Source: Pseudomonas sp. BMS12 (lineage in GTDB: Bacteria; Pseudomonadota; Gammaproteobacteria; Pseudomonadales; Pseudomonadaceae). From it: a DNA stretch of 57,623 bases. The DNA lies in the NCBI RefSeq assembly GCF_001592875.1, contig NZ_LSOF01000013.1, positions 210,760-268,382 of the forward strand, in the 5' to 3' direction. The notes below the pieces were generated by a model. That model saw nothing but the letters and a program-made list of their open reading frames with translations, searched no databases and was not told the origin of the DNA. The translations under genes and the position numbers were made by a program. Positions 41,097 to 50,197 of the stretch are shown one piece after another (position 1 is the stretch's first letter; each line of letters begins with the position of its first letter).

Positions 41097-42095
41097 TCAC
41101 TCCATCAGGTACTGGATCTTGCCGGTGAGCAGCGGCACCGAGTCCTCGGTGAACAGCAACAGCAAGTCGAAGTGCACGGCGTGGCCCTCCAGGCCATAGC
41201 TGATTTCCACAGCCAGGGTCTGGCGCCAGCGCGCGCGGTTGAACTGGATCAGCTCGTCGATGGTCTGCGCGTGCTCGCCGAGCAGTTGCGGGTGGCCCTG
41301 GGAGAAGCGCACGTCGATCTGCTCGGCGATGCCGGCCAGGCAGGCACCGATCAGGATGCTGGCAAGGTCGAGGAGCATTTCCGAGGTGCCGGTATCGTCG
41401 CCCGGGCGCAGGCCGAGCAGGTGGCGGATATCGGCGATTTCCGAGTCGTGGAACAGCAGCAGCGCCTCGCCGGCGATGGCTTCGCCGATGAAGCCCTGGC
41501 ACACGGCGCTGAGGCAGTCGCCGCGATTGGCATCGGCCAGGGCCATGTGCAGCTCGCTGGCTTCGAACAGGTCGACCGTCGGAATCGGCAGTTGCACGAA
41601 CACGCCGAGCTCCTCGGCGAGCAGGGCGGCGGCGCGGCCCATGGCAACGTTGCTGACCTCGCGCAGGGCATCACGGAAGCCGACCTTGGTCGTTTCCTGC
41701 GGTTGTTCTGGCGTTGCCGCCGTGGCGCCGTCCTGCAGCAGGCCCAGGCGTTGCAGGGTGTCGCGCAGCTCCGTCGCGTCGGCCGGTTTGCGCAGGAAGG
41801 CCAGCGCGCCCAGCTCCTGCACCCGGCGCAGCGCCTCGGCCTGGACGTCGCCGGAGACCACCAGGATGCTGCACGGCAGTTCTTCCTCGCGGACCTGGGC
41901 GAGCACCTGGTAGCCGTCCATCACCGGCATGGTCAGATCGAGCAGCACCACCTGGCCGAGGCCCTGGCGGATCGCCGCCATGGCTTCCTCACCGTGCGCG
42001 GCCTGGGTGATCTGCACCGGCCAGTCCGCAGGCAGGGCGCGGATCAGCTGCTTGCGTGCCATGCCGGAGTCGTCGCAGACCAGAAGTGGAATCAC
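41097..42095 (-). CDS. Response regulator with CheC-like phosphatase domain
   Basis: A 332-residue protein with a receiver domain (LLVCDDSGMARK, phosphoacceptor Asp in VVLLDLTMP, Lys in FLRKPAD) and, from about residue 140, a CheC/CheX-type domain. The first CheC phosphatase motif is present (E-x2-N in LREVSNVAMGRAAALLAE, and Pro about 22 residues later); the second, near ASILIG, lacks the Asn. I choose GTG at 42095 because AAGGCGG precedes it well, rather than the ATG 14 codons upstream. It may dephosphorylate a response regulator, or itself. Confidence 0.8.
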   Translation of the reverse strand: MIPLLVCDDSGMARKQLIRALPADWPVQITQAAHGEEAMAAIRQGLGQVVLLDLTMPVMDGYQVLAQVREEELPCSILVVSGDVQAEALRRVQELGALAFLRKPADATELRDTLQRLGLLQDGATAATPEQPQETTKVGFRDALREVSNVAMGRAAALLAEELGVFVQLPIPTVDLFEASELHMALADANRGDCLSAVCQGFIGEAIAGEALLLFHDSEIADIRHLLGLRPGDDTGTSEMLLDLASILIGACLAGIAEQIDVRFSQGHPQLLGEHAQTIDELIQFNRARWRQTLAVEISYGLEGHAVHFDLLLLFTEDSVPLLTGKIQYLME

Positions 42096-42149
42096 GGGAT
42101 GCGTCCGCCTTGAGTGGATCGTGGTATCGGCAAGCATAGCCGGCCATGC

Positions 42150-43871
42150 TCAGCGTGGCGTCGGCGCCTCGTAGCTGTAGGTATTGCGCCCGGCATTCTT
42201 GGCCGCGTACATGGCGCGGTCGGCCTGTTGCAGCAGTGACTCGATGTCGTCGCCATCGCGGGGGAACAGGCTGACGCCCATGCTGGCCTGTACCTGCACT
42301 TCCTGGCCGCCGATCAGCATGGGCAGCTGGAAGCGTTCATGCAGTTTCTGCACGACGCTCAGGACCTGCTGCGGGTCGTCCATCTGCTCGATCAGCACGA
42401 CGAATTCGTCACCGCCCAGGCGCGCCACCGTGTCGCTCTCGCGGGTGGCCGAGCGCAGCAGGTTGGCCACGGCCTGCAGCACGCTGTCGCCGGAACCATG
42501 GCCGAGGCTGTCGTTGAGCTCCTTGAAATGGTCGAGGTCGACGAACAGCACGGCCAGCGGCCGGGCACTGCGCCGGGCATTGGCCAGGGCGTGGTCGAGG
42601 CGCTCGAAGAACACCCGACGGTTGGGCAGCCCGGTCAGCGGGTCGTGGCGGGCCAGGTGTTCGAGGGCGTTGCGGCTCTGGTGGAGCTCGTCCAGCTGTT
42701 CGAGGATTTCCTCCTGCATCTGCGCGAAACTGCGTGCCAGCTGCCCCAGTTCATCCTTGCGCTCGACCGGCAGCGAGCTGCGCAGGCGGTCGCGGGTGAA
42801 CTGCTGCACGGCGTTGTTGATGCTGGTCAGCGGGCGGGTCATGGCCCGCGAGGCGAAGATGGCGATGAGCAGCGCCAGCAGGCTGGAAAGCAGCACGACC
42901 TGGGCGATGCGCTGGCCGAGCAGCTGGGTTTCCGCCAGCACATGGTCTTCCGGTTGGGCCATGCCCAGCACCACGAAGCGCCCTGGCTCGCTGTCGCCGA
43001 CCTGCAGGCGCACGAAGGCGGCGAGCAGCTCGTGCTGCTCTTCGCTACTGCGGCTGATCAGGCTGCCAGGGCCGGCGGAGTCGAGCAGTTGCTTGACCAG
43101 GGGGAATTCGTCCTGCAGGAACAGGCGGCGGCCCTGGTCGAAGCCGAAGGTGCGGCGGTGGTCCGGGTGGATCAGCAGGTCGCCCCAGTTGTTGCTCAGG
43201 TACACCCGGTAATACTCCGGAAGGTCGCTCTTGAGTTGGGCGAACAGCTGATCCAGGTCGATGTTGATGACGATCAGGCCGAACACCTTGCCGTCGTTGC
43301 CGAGCACCGGGCTGGACACGTGCAGGGTCGGTTTGCCCATGCCGGAGTGGGCGCCCAGCTCGTGATTGATGACGATGGGCGACAGGCGCACCTGGCCGGG
43401 CGCCAGGCGCAGGGTGTCGAACACATAGGCGTAATGGCCCTTCTCCTGCAGCTGGTCTTCGCTGACCCGTACCAGCAGCTCGCCGTCGCGGTCGATGCGA
43501 ACCTGCTCCAGGCCGTGGCTGGCGGCACTGATCAGGCGGATCTGCAGGTATTCCGGATGTACCTGCATGGTGGCGCGGAACAATTGGGCCAGGTCGCGCT
43601 CGGTGTGACTGCGGCGACGGCCGTCGACCAGGGTCGGTAGATCGCGCTCTCGGGTCACCAGAGCCAGCATGCGCACGTCGCGGGAGATGCTGTCGAGGCT
43701 GCCGCGCAGGTTGCGGCCAAGTACCTGAGTGGCGGTCAGCAGGTCGCGCTCGGCGGCCTTGAGCAGGCTGCTGCGGCTACTGCTGTAGGAGTGGTAGCCG
43801 GTCAGGCCGCTGACCAGTATGCCGAACACCGCCAGCAGGCAGCCGAGCTTGAAGGCGATGCCGGTCTTCAT
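42150..43871 (-). CDS. Membrane-bound diguanylate cyclase
   Basis: A 573-residue inner-membrane enzyme making c-di-GMP. Layout: helix 9-29, a periplasmic double-Cache sensor (about 35-315), helix about 322-342, HAMP (about 343-395), a short coiled coil and a GGDEF domain with intact active site (486-490) and inhibitory site RESD five residues before it. It overlaps the binding-protein gene by four bases (ATGA), so the two products should be made together. No EAL domain. Confidence 0.9.
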   Translation of the reverse strand: MKTGIAFKLGCLLAVFGILVSGLTGYHSYSSSRSSLLKAAERDLLTATQVLGRNLRGSLDSISRDVRMLALVTRERDLPTLVDGRRRSHTERDLAQLFRATMQVHPEYLQIRLISAASHGLEQVRIDRDGELLVRVSEDQLQEKGHYAYVFDTLRLAPGQVRLSPIVINHELGAHSGMGKPTLHVSSPVLGNDGKVFGLIVINIDLDQLFAQLKSDLPEYYRVYLSNNWGDLLIHPDHRRTFGFDQGRRLFLQDEFPLVKQLLDSAGPGSLISRSSEEQHELLAAFVRLQVGDSEPGRFVVLGMAQPEDHVLAETQLLGQRIAQVVLLSSLLALLIAIFASRAMTRPLTSINNAVQQFTRDRLRSSLPVERKDELGQLARSFAQMQEEILEQLDELHQSRNALEHLARHDPLTGLPNRRVFFERLDHALANARRSARPLAVLFVDLDHFKELNDSLGHGSGDSVLQAVANLLRSATRESDTVARLGGDEFVVLIEQMDDPQQVLSVVQKLHERFQLPMLIGGQEVQVQASMGVSLFPRDGDDIESLLQQADRAMYAAKNAGRNTYSYEAPTPR

Positions 43872-44914
43872 GGCGCCTCCACCAGCGGCGGCCGCTCACC
43901 GGAGAGAATGCGCTGCCACAGGCGTGCGCGGCGCTCGGCGTCCTCCACTGGGCGCAGCCAGACCATGTTGCCTGGCACCTCGACGTCGGCTGGTTCCTGC
44001 AGGGTGTTGGAGAGCCCCTGGCGCTCGACCAGGGCCTGACTCATCGGCGCTTCCAGGGTGAAATCGATCCAGGCCTCGGCCAGCTTCAGGTCGCGGGCGC
44101 CGCGGCTGATGGCCCAGCAGTCGAGCCAGGCCAGGGCACCCTCGTGGGGAATCACGTAGCCGACGTCGGCACCGGCATCACGCAGCTGCTTGAGTTGCTG
44201 GCGGCCGTAGTTGGCCCAGAGCAGGGCGATGTGGTGTTCGCGGAACAGCGCGGCGGCTTCCTCGGGCAGGGTATAGAAGGTCAGCACATTGCGGCGCAGG
44301 GCGATCAGTTGCTCGCTCAGCTCGGCGAAGTCCTCCGGGTCGATACGGAACGGGTCGCGGCCACGGGCCTGGTTGGCCAGGGAGAAGTTGTGGCTGCTGC
44401 CGTTGAAGGCCAGCACGCGGCCCTGCAGGCGTGGGTCCCAGAGGCTGGTGATGGAGGTGGGTGGGCTGTCGAGCTGGCTGCGGTCGTAGATGAGGCCCAT
44501 GTCCGAGTAGGTGTAGGGGATGGCGTAGACCTTGCCGTCGCGACTGATGCCGGGAATCTTGCGGTAGTCGCGAAAGCGCCAGAGCTGGCGGGTGGTATTG
44601 GCGATATGCGTCGGGTCCAGCGGCTGCAGCAGGCCTTGCTCGATATAGAAGGCGATCTCCGCGGTATTGGCGGCGACCAGGTCGTAGTCGGCGCCGTTGC
44701 CTGCGGTCAGTTTGCTGCGCAGGACATCGTCGTTGCCGACCAGCGTGACCTCAACCGAAACCCCGTGGCGCTTCTCGAACTGTTGCACCAGGTCGGAGTC
44801 GGCATAGCCGGGCCAGGCCAGCAGGCGCAATACCTTGGCATCGGCGGTCGCCAGTGCCGGGAGCAGGGCGAGCAGGACGCAGAGCAGGAGTCGAGATGAG
44901 CGAGGGTACGTCAT
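43868..44914 (-). CDS. Periplasmic polyamine-type substrate-binding protein
   Basis: A 348-residue PotD/SpuD-like protein with a signal peptide (LLLCVLLALLPALATADA). Recognisable parts: VLRLLAWPGYADSDLVQQFE, AANTAEIAFYIEQGLLQPLD, IPYTYSDMGLIYDRSQL and AISRGARDLKLAEAWIDF. I start at MTYPRSSR; upstream codons in frame overlap the divergent mscS promoter. There is no permease or ATPase gene nearby; instead it is coupled to a diguanylate cyclase. It could therefore be a ligand-binding co-sensor, as NspS is for MbaA in Vibrio cholerae. Confidence 0.85.
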   Translation of the reverse strand: MTYPRSSRLLLCVLLALLPALATADAKVLRLLAWPGYADSDLVQQFEKRHGVSVEVTLVGNDDVLRSKLTAGNGADYDLVAANTAEIAFYIEQGLLQPLDPTHIANTTRQLWRFRDYRKIPGISRDGKVYAIPYTYSDMGLIYDRSQLDSPPTSITSLWDPRLQGRVLAFNGSSHNFSLANQARGRDPFRIDPEDFAELSEQLIALRRNVLTFYTLPEEAAALFREHHIALLWANYGRQQLKQLRDAGADVGYVIPHEGALAWLDCWAISRGARDLKLAEAWIDFTLEAPMSQALVERQGLSNTLQEPADVEVPGNMVWLRPVEDAERRARLWQRILSGERPPLVEAP

Positions 44915-45048
44915 GGACAAGGCCAATACCGAGGGCGCTTCAGCAGTGTATACGATGGCCATTTGCCTTGCAGCGTGGCGGCGGCGAGCAGTCTGCGCCA
45001 GGCGTGCTAGCGTTTCCCAGGTCATCAATCACTTGCGGGTAAAAAGTC

Positions 45049-45900
45049 GTGGACGAGGGAGACAATCTGATCACGGTGGGCACCACCAAGGTCAATCAGT
45101 TGATGGACATGGTGGCGCAATATGGCGCCGCCTTCGCCGTGAAGATTCTGGCCGCCATCGCCTTCTGGGTGATCGGCCGCTGGCTGATCGGATTTGCCGT
45201 TGGCCTGGTGCAGAAAGCCCTGGGCCGGCAGAAGGTCGATCCGACCGTGCTGCGCTACGTGGGCAACTTCATCACCGTCACGCTCAACATCCTGCTGGTG
45301 ATCGGCATTCTCGGCTATTTCGGGGTGCAGACCACCACCTTCGCCGCACTGATCGCTGCCGTCGGTCTGGCCATCGGCATGGCCTGGTCGGGGCTGCTGG
45401 CCAACCTGGCGGCCGGTGGCTTCATCATCGTCCTGCGGCCGTTCAAGGTCGGTGACTTCATATGTGCCGGTGGAGTGACCGGTACCGTCACCGAGATCGG
45501 CCTGTTCGTTACCGCAATCAATACGCCGGACAACGTGCTGACCCTGGTCGGCAACAACAAGATCTTCAGCGACAACATCCAGAACTTCTCGCACAACGCC
45601 TTTCGCCGGGTCGACCTGAAGGCCCAGCTGGCTGGTAGCGCGGACTGGAAGGGGGCGGCGGCGCTGCTCAAGCAGCGCATCGCCACCCTCGACAACGTGC
45701 TGGCCGAACCGGCGGTGGAGGTGGAGATCCTCGAGTTCAACCTGGTCGGGCCGGTGCTGGCGGTACGTCCCTATTGCCATACCGATCACTACTGGCAGGT
45801 GTATTTCGACACCAACCGGATGATCAAGGACGCCCTGGGCGAGGCCGGCTTCCCGGCGCCGATGCCGGCGCAGACGGTGATCGTGCAGCAGGCCGGTTAG
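45049..45900 (+). CDS. mscS: Small-conductance mechanosensitive channel MscS
   Basis: The 283-residue protein resembles E. coli MscS in length and layout: three membrane helices (about 22-45, 65-88, 93-122), of which TM3 is the Gly/Ala-rich pore helix (AALIAAVGLAIGMAWSGLLA), then the cytoplasmic beta domain (VGDFICAGGVTGTVTEIGLF) and the alpha/beta vestibule. It opens on hypo-osmotic shock. The start is GTG at 45049; an upstream ATG is not in frame. Confidence 0.93.
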   Translation: MDEGDNLITVGTTKVNQLMDMVAQYGAAFAVKILAAIAFWVIGRWLIGFAVGLVQKALGRQKVDPTVLRYVGNFITVTLNILLVIGILGYFGVQTTTFAALIAAVGLAIGMAWSGLLANLAAGGFIIVLRPFKVGDFICAGGVTGTVTEIGLFVTAINTPDNVLTLVGNNKIFSDNIQNFSHNAFRRVDLKAQLAGSADWKGAAALLKQRIATLDNVLAEPAVEVEILEFNLVGPVLAVRPYCHTDHYWQVYFDTNRMIKDALGEAGFPAPMPAQTVIVQQAG

Positions 45901-45915
45901 CCCCCGTGAATGCCG

Positions 45916-46683
45916 CTAGGCGCTCTGCTGCTGCGGGGCGTCCAGCGCCTTCAGTTGTTCGCGAGCCTGGGTCAGGCAGGTCTGGTGCAGGTTGCGGTAG
46001 TGCTTGGGGGCACGTCGTGCGTACTGTTCGATCTGCTGTAGCTGGTCACGAGCCTCGCCAGTGCGCCCGGCCTGGATCAGCAGCAGGGCATAATTATAGC
46101 GCGCCTCGGGGCCGGCGAAGTGGCCAAGCAGGGCATGGAACTCCTCCTCGGCCTTGGCCAGCTCGCCCAGGCGCATCAGGGCGCGGGCGTACAGCAGGTG
46201 CCCTTCGGCGGAGCGGAACTGCGGATTGTGCTGGATCAGCTGGTCAAGGGTCTCGCGGCACTGCGCGGCGTCGTTCAGGGCGAACTGCGCACGGGCCAGG
46301 CCGAGCATGATGTCCGGGGCGTGGCTATGAATGCCACGCAGGGCGGCGCGGTAGTGCTCGGCGGCTTCGTCGGCACGCTCCAGGCGCAATAGTTCGTTGG
46401 CCAGCTGTATGCGGGTCTCGCGGGTGTCGCTCAGTTCCAGGGCGTCGCGCAGGGCCCGCAGGTGGCGCTGTGGGTCGAGGTGGTCGTGTACACGGTTGAT
46501 CGCCCTCCGGCCGCTGCGGCTGCCCAGCATGTCGGGCAGCATGATGCCGAGGAAGTAGATCAGGCAGCCGAGACCGGGCAGGGCGATGATCAGGTACAAC
46601 CAGTAGCGTTCCTGGCCGCTGCGGACCACATGCAGGCCACAGACGATCTGGCAGGCGATGAGCAAAAGGGCGAGCAGGGGCAT
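45916..46683 (-). CDS. Membrane-anchored TPR protein
   Basis: The 255-residue protein has two N-terminal hydrophobic helices (about 1-17 and 27-52, with GLGCLIYFLGIMLPDMLG) and a cytoplasmic TPR array from about residue 75 (ETRIQLANELLRLERADEAAE, DIMLGLARAQFALNDAAQCR, EGHLLYARALMRLGELAKAE, EARYNYALLLIQAGRTGEAR). This layout suits a membrane scaffold. No specific partner is evident. Confidence 0.8.
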   Translation of the reverse strand: MPLLALLLIACQIVCGLHVVRSGQERYWLYLIIALPGLGCLIYFLGIMLPDMLGSRSGRRAINRVHDHLDPQRHLRALRDALELSDTRETRIQLANELLRLERADEAAEHYRAALRGIHSHAPDIMLGLARAQFALNDAAQCRETLDQLIQHNPQFRSAEGHLLYARALMRLGELAKAEEEFHALLGHFAGPEARYNYALLLIQAGRTGEARDQLQQIEQYARRAPKHYRNLHQTCLTQAREQLKALDAPQQQSA

Positions 46684-46741
46684 TGTGGCGACATCCTTGT
46701 GGCACGGTGGGCGGACTATGTAACACGCCGCCGCGACCTTG

Positions 46742-47341
46742 TCAGGGCGGCGTATCCTGGCCTGTACGGTCGACCCACTTGGGGGCGACCGTGGGCTGCC
46801 AGGCGGCGAGGCGTTCGAGCAGTGCGCTCGGCGCTTCGTCGATCTGCAACATGGCGCGGTGCGGCTCGCGGACGAAGCGCTCGGCCACCAGGTGGTCGAG
46901 GAAGTCGGTCAGGCGCGCATAGAAACCATCGACTTCGAGCAGGCCCAGCGGCTTGGCGTGGTAGCCGAGCTGGCCCCAGGTCCACACCTCGAACAGTTCC
47001 TCCAGGGTGCCCAGGCCGCCGGGCAGGGCGATGAAGGCGTCGGCCAGTTCGGCCATGCGCGCCTTGCGTGCATGCATGCCGTCCACCACTTCCAGGCGGG
47101 TCAGGCCGTTGTGGCCGATCTCGGCACGTTCCAGGCTCTGCGGGATGATGCCGATCACTTCCCCACCTGCGGCCAGCGCGGCGTCCGCCACGATGCCCAT
47201 CAGGCCGACAGCGCCGCCGCCGTAGATCAGCGTCAGGCCGCGCTCGGCCAGGCTGCGGCCGAGGGCCTCGGCGGCTTCACGGTAGATCGGACGGGCGCCG
47301 GGGCTGGCGCCGCAGAACACGCAGACGGACTTCAGGCTCAT
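46742..47341 (-). CDS. LOG-family nucleoside 5'-monophosphate phosphoribohydrolase
   Basis: A 199-residue Rossmann-fold protein with the LOG signature [12 protein letters not shown] and the earlier MHARKARM segment, plus the N-terminal [15 protein letters not shown]. Family members cleave ribose 5-phosphate from nucleotides (cytokinin-activating LOG in plants, PpnN relatives in bacteria). The motif is complete, so activity is likely; the preferred nucleotide is unknown. Confidence 0.9.
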   Translation of the reverse strand: MSLKSVCVFCGASPGARPIYREAAEALGRSLAERGLTLIYGGGAVGLMGIVADAALAAGGEVIGIIPQSLERAEIGHNGLTRLEVVDGMHARKARMAELADAFIALPGGLGTLEELFEVWTWGQLGYHAKPLGLLEVDGFYARLTDFLDHLVAERFVREPHRAMLQIDEAPSALLERLAAWQPTVAPKWVDRTGQDTPP

Positions 47342-47394
47342 ACGAAGTGCTCCCAGATAAAACGAGGGCGCACAGGGTAACCCTGTCCGTTCGG

Positions 47395-47478
47395 TCAGGC
47401 GAGTTCCTGTGGGTAACTGCCACTGGCGCCAGCCGCGTAGGCGGCGAGCAGGCTGCGGATGAAATCGTGGATGGGCAT
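47395..47478 (-). CDS. Candidate 27-residue small protein
   Basis: A short frame ([20 protein letters not shown], then SYPQELA) has a strong ribosome binding site, GAGGAG, seven bases before its ATG, and lies in the 247-base gap between the LOG gene and ureJ. It has a weakly amphipathic N-terminal helix. I do not recognise it. The good ribosome binding site and lack of competing genes are the only support. Confidence 0.4.
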   Translation of the reverse strand: MPIHDFIRSLLAAYAAGASGSYPQELA

Positions 47479-47588
47479 GACGGGCTCCTCGGGGGCGATG
47501 AACCTCAGCCTAGGCAACGGGCCGCGAAACGGCCCGTTGATTGTCTCGATGGTGGCCATAGCCGGCGTCTTGCACGCCGGCCGGGGGA

Positions 47589-48161
47589 TCAGCTGGCCAG
47601 CAGCCAGGCGCCGGTGATGGCCGAGGCGCCGCCGGCCAGGCGCACCAGGGGAGCGGCGGCGCGTGGCAGGAAGCGCACCAGTAGATAGCCCAGGCCATGC
47701 AGGGCGGCGGTGGCGACGACGAAGCCGACGGCATAACCCCAGGGGCTGGCCAGCTCCGGCAACTCCAGGCCGTGGGCCACGCCGTGGGTCAGGGCGAACA
47801 GTGCTGTAACTCCGAGCGCAACCATCATCGGCAGGCGCGCGGCGACTGCAACCAGCAGGCCGAAGGCCAGTACCGAAGCGGCGATGCCGGTTTCCATGAG
47901 GGGGAGCTGCAGGCCGGCGAAGCCGAGCAGACCGCCGACCAGCATGCTGCCGACGAAGGTGGCCGGCAGAGCCCAGCGCGCTGCTCCGGTCTGCTGGGCG
48001 GCCCACAGGCCGACGGCGAGCATCGCCAGCAGGTGGTCGAGGCCGAATACCGGGTGGGCCAGGCCGGCCATGATGCCGGAGTGGTCATGCCCCGCATGGG
48101 CGAAGGCCAGGCCCGGGGTGCAGAGCAGGGCGAGGGTGTAGAGGGTTTTGCGCAGGTTCAT
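47589..48161 (-). CDS. ureJ: HupE/UreJ-family nickel-related membrane protein
   Basis: The 190-residue protein has a signal-peptide-like first helix (LYTLALLCTPGLAFA), a His-rich start of the mature chain (HAGHDHSG), the family motif HPVFGLDHLLAMLAVG and about six membrane spans, with a further His pair in ALTHGVAHGLE. HupE/UreJ proteins are linked to nickel uptake for hydrogenase or urease. Its place after ureEFG argues for nickel supply to urease. Confidence 0.88.
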   Translation of the reverse strand: MNLRKTLYTLALLCTPGLAFAHAGHDHSGIMAGLAHPVFGLDHLLAMLAVGLWAAQQTGAARWALPATFVGSMLVGGLLGFAGLQLPLMETGIAASVLAFGLLVAVAARLPMMVALGVTALFALTHGVAHGLELPELASPWGYAVGFVVATAALHGLGYLLVRFLPRAAAPLVRLAGGASAITGAWLLAS

Positions 48162-48242
48162 GAAATGGTGCTCCTTGGGGTCGATTGCGTTGACGGGGTG
48201 TCCCTCACCCCGGCCCTCTCCCAGAGGGAGAGAGCGTCATGG

Positions 48243-48857
48243 TCAGGCGGCGGTGAGCATGCCGTGGCGTTCGATGAAGGCGATGATCTCGTCGAGACCC
48301 TGGCCGACCTTCTGGTTGCTGAAGACGAAGGGCTTGTCGCCGCGCATCTTGCGTGCGTCGCGGTCCATCACTTCCAGCGAGGCGCCGACCATGGGTGCCA
48401 GGTCGATCTTGTTGATCACCAGCAGGTCGGACTTGCAGATGCCCGGGCCGCCCTTGCGTGGCAGCTTGTCGCCGGCGGAGACGTCGATCACGTACAGGGT
48501 CAGGTCGGACAGCTCGGGGCTGAAGGTGGCGGAAAGGTTGTCGCCGCCGGATTCGACGATGATCAGGTCGAGGCCGGGGAAGCGCCGGTTGAGCTGGTCG
48601 ACCGCCTCCAGGTTGATCGAGGCGTCCTCGCGGATCGCCGTGTGCGGGCAGCCGCCGGTTTCCACACCGATGATGCGCTCCGGCGCCAGGGCCTCGTTGC
48701 GCACCAGGAACTGGGCGTCTTCCTGGGTGTAGATGTCGTTGGTGACCACGGCGATGTTGTAGCGCTCACGCAGGGCGCAGCACAGGGCCAGGGTGAGGGC
48801 GGTCTTGCCGGAACCGACCGGGCCGCCGATGCCGACGCGCAGGGGTTGGCTGTTCAT
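48243..48857 (-). CDS. ureG: Urease accessory GTPase
   Basis: The 204-residue SIMIBI GTPase delivers nickel to apo-urease. The P-loop [11 protein letters not shown], the metal-binding CPH motif ([11 protein letters not shown]), ESGGDNL and the base-recognition motif NKIDLAP are intact. The ATG at 48857 is preceded by AGGAAGC; the frame continues upstream into ureF without homology. It lies after ureE and ureF. Confidence 0.96.
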   Translation of the reverse strand: MNSQPLRVGIGGPVGSGKTALTLALCCALRERYNIAVVTNDIYTQEDAQFLVRNEALAPERIIGVETGGCPHTAIREDASINLEAVDQLNRRFPGLDLIIVESGGDNLSATFSPELSDLTLYVIDVSAGDKLPRKGGPGICKSDLLVINKIDLAPMVGASLEVMDRDARKMRGDKPFVFSNQKVGQGLDEIIAFIERHGMLTAA

Positions 48858-48873
48858 CTGTTGCTTCCTTTTC

Positions 48874-49548
48874 TCATGAGCGGAATAAACGGCTGTACTG
48901 GCGCTCGTGCGCCATGCTGGCCAGGGCCAGGCCGAAGGCGGCGCTGCCCCAGTGTTCGGGTTGTTTCTGGCTGGCCTCATGCTGGGCCTGTTCCAGCAGC
49001 GGCATTAGCTCGCTGGTCAGGCGCTGGGCGGCCTGCTGGCCCAGCGGCAGAGTCTTCATCAATACCGCGAGCTGGTTTTCCAGCCAGCCCCACAGCCAGG
49101 CGGCGAGGGCGTCCTGCGGGCTGATCTGCCAGGTACGGGCAGCCAGGGCCCAGGCGGGTGCCAGGCCCAAGTCGGCCTGGGTATCGAGGAAGCAGCGAGT
49201 CGCCTCGTCCAGCTCCGGCAGGCCCTGCAACAGCTGCTTCAGCGAATAGCCCATCTGCCGGCTTTCCAGGGCCAGTTCACGGGTTTCGCGGCTGGCATGG
49301 TGCTGTTCGGCCAGCTCGCCCAGGGCCGCCCAGTCACCCTCGGCCGCGGCCTGGCAGTGGGCCAGTAGCAAAGGTGCCTCGAAGCGCGTCAGGTTGAGCA
49401 GCAACTGATCGGTGATCCAGCAGCGAGCGCTGTCCTGGTCATGCACCAGGCCGCGTTCCACTGCCATCTCCAGCCCCTGGGAATAGCTGTAGCCACCGAT
49501 CGGTAGCTGCGGGCTGGCCAGTCTCAGCAGGGCCCAGGCCTTGTTCAT
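48874..49548 (-). CDS. ureF: Urease accessory protein UreF
   Basis: A 224-residue all-helical protein with family landmarks [29 protein letters not shown] and the C-terminal [18 protein letters not shown]. UreF bridges UreG and UreD on apo-urease. Its start overlaps the ureE stop by four bases. Confidence 0.95.
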   Translation of the reverse strand: MNKAWALLRLASPQLPIGGYSYSQGLEMAVERGLVHDQDSARCWITDQLLLNLTRFEAPLLLAHCQAAAEGDWAALGELAEQHHASRETRELALESRQMGYSLKQLLQGLPELDEATRCFLDTQADLGLAPAWALAARTWQISPQDALAAWLWGWLENQLAVLMKTLPLGQQAAQRLTSELMPLLEQAQHEASQKQPEHWGSAAFGLALASMAHERQYSRLFRS

Positions 49549-50045
49549 GTGCGCACGCCGAACTGGTGTAGGCGCGGCGCGTAGCTGAACTCGGCCTCAC
49601 CGGCATGGGAATGGTGATGCCCGCCGCCATAGGCGCCATGTTCCGGCTGGAACGGCGCCTCGATGGTGCAGGTGTTGGCGCCGAGCTGGTCGAGCATGGC
49701 CTTGAGCACATAGTCGTCGAGCAGGCGCAGCCAACCGTCGCCCAGTTGCAGGGCGACGTGGCGGTTGCCCAGGTGATAGGCGGCGCGCATCAGCTCGAAG
49801 GCGCTGGCGCAGGTCACATGCAGCAGGGCCTCCGGGCGAGCGCAGACGCGCACGATGCGGCCGTCTTCGGCGCGCAGGAAGTCGCCGTCGCACAGTGGCG
49901 GCTGGCCGCGTTCGAGGAACAGGCCGACGTCTTCGCCGGCAGCGCTGAAGCAGCGCAGGCGGCTCTTGCTGCGGGCTTCATGGGTCAGGTGCAGTTCTTC
50001 GTCCCAGTGCGGCTGGGGCGCGAGGCGGTGATGAATCACCAGCAT
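49545..50045 (-). CDS. ureE: Urease accessory nickel chaperone UreE
   Basis: The 166-residue nickel-binding protein has the N-terminal peptide-binding domain (SRLRCFSAAGEDVGLFLERG), the metal-binding domain (AYHLGNRHVALQLGDGWLRL, with its His) and a His-rich tail (GGGHHHSH). It leads the ureEFG genes; structural genes ureABC and ureD are not in the window, as in P. aeruginosa, where they lie elsewhere. The 152 bases between it and desT hold no obvious gene. Confidence 0.95.
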   Translation of the reverse strand: MLVIHHRLAPQPHWDEELHLTHEARSKSRLRCFSAAGEDVGLFLERGQPPLCDGDFLRAEDGRIVRVCARPEALLHVTCASAFELMRAAYHLGNRHVALQLGDGWLRLLDDYVLKAMLDQLGANTCTIEAPFQPEHGAYGGGHHHSHAGEAEFSYAPRLHQFGVRT

Positions 50046-50197
50046 GTTGGACGTCCGTTCAGGAAATGTCCTGATGGCAGAGCAAGGCCCTTGCCAAGCC
50101 GCTACGGCCCCCGGTTGGCGCTGTTGTGCCAGAAATTGGGGCTCAGCGATGCGCCATATTGGTGCTTGATTGTTTTGTGGCGACCAATTTGGTGCGC

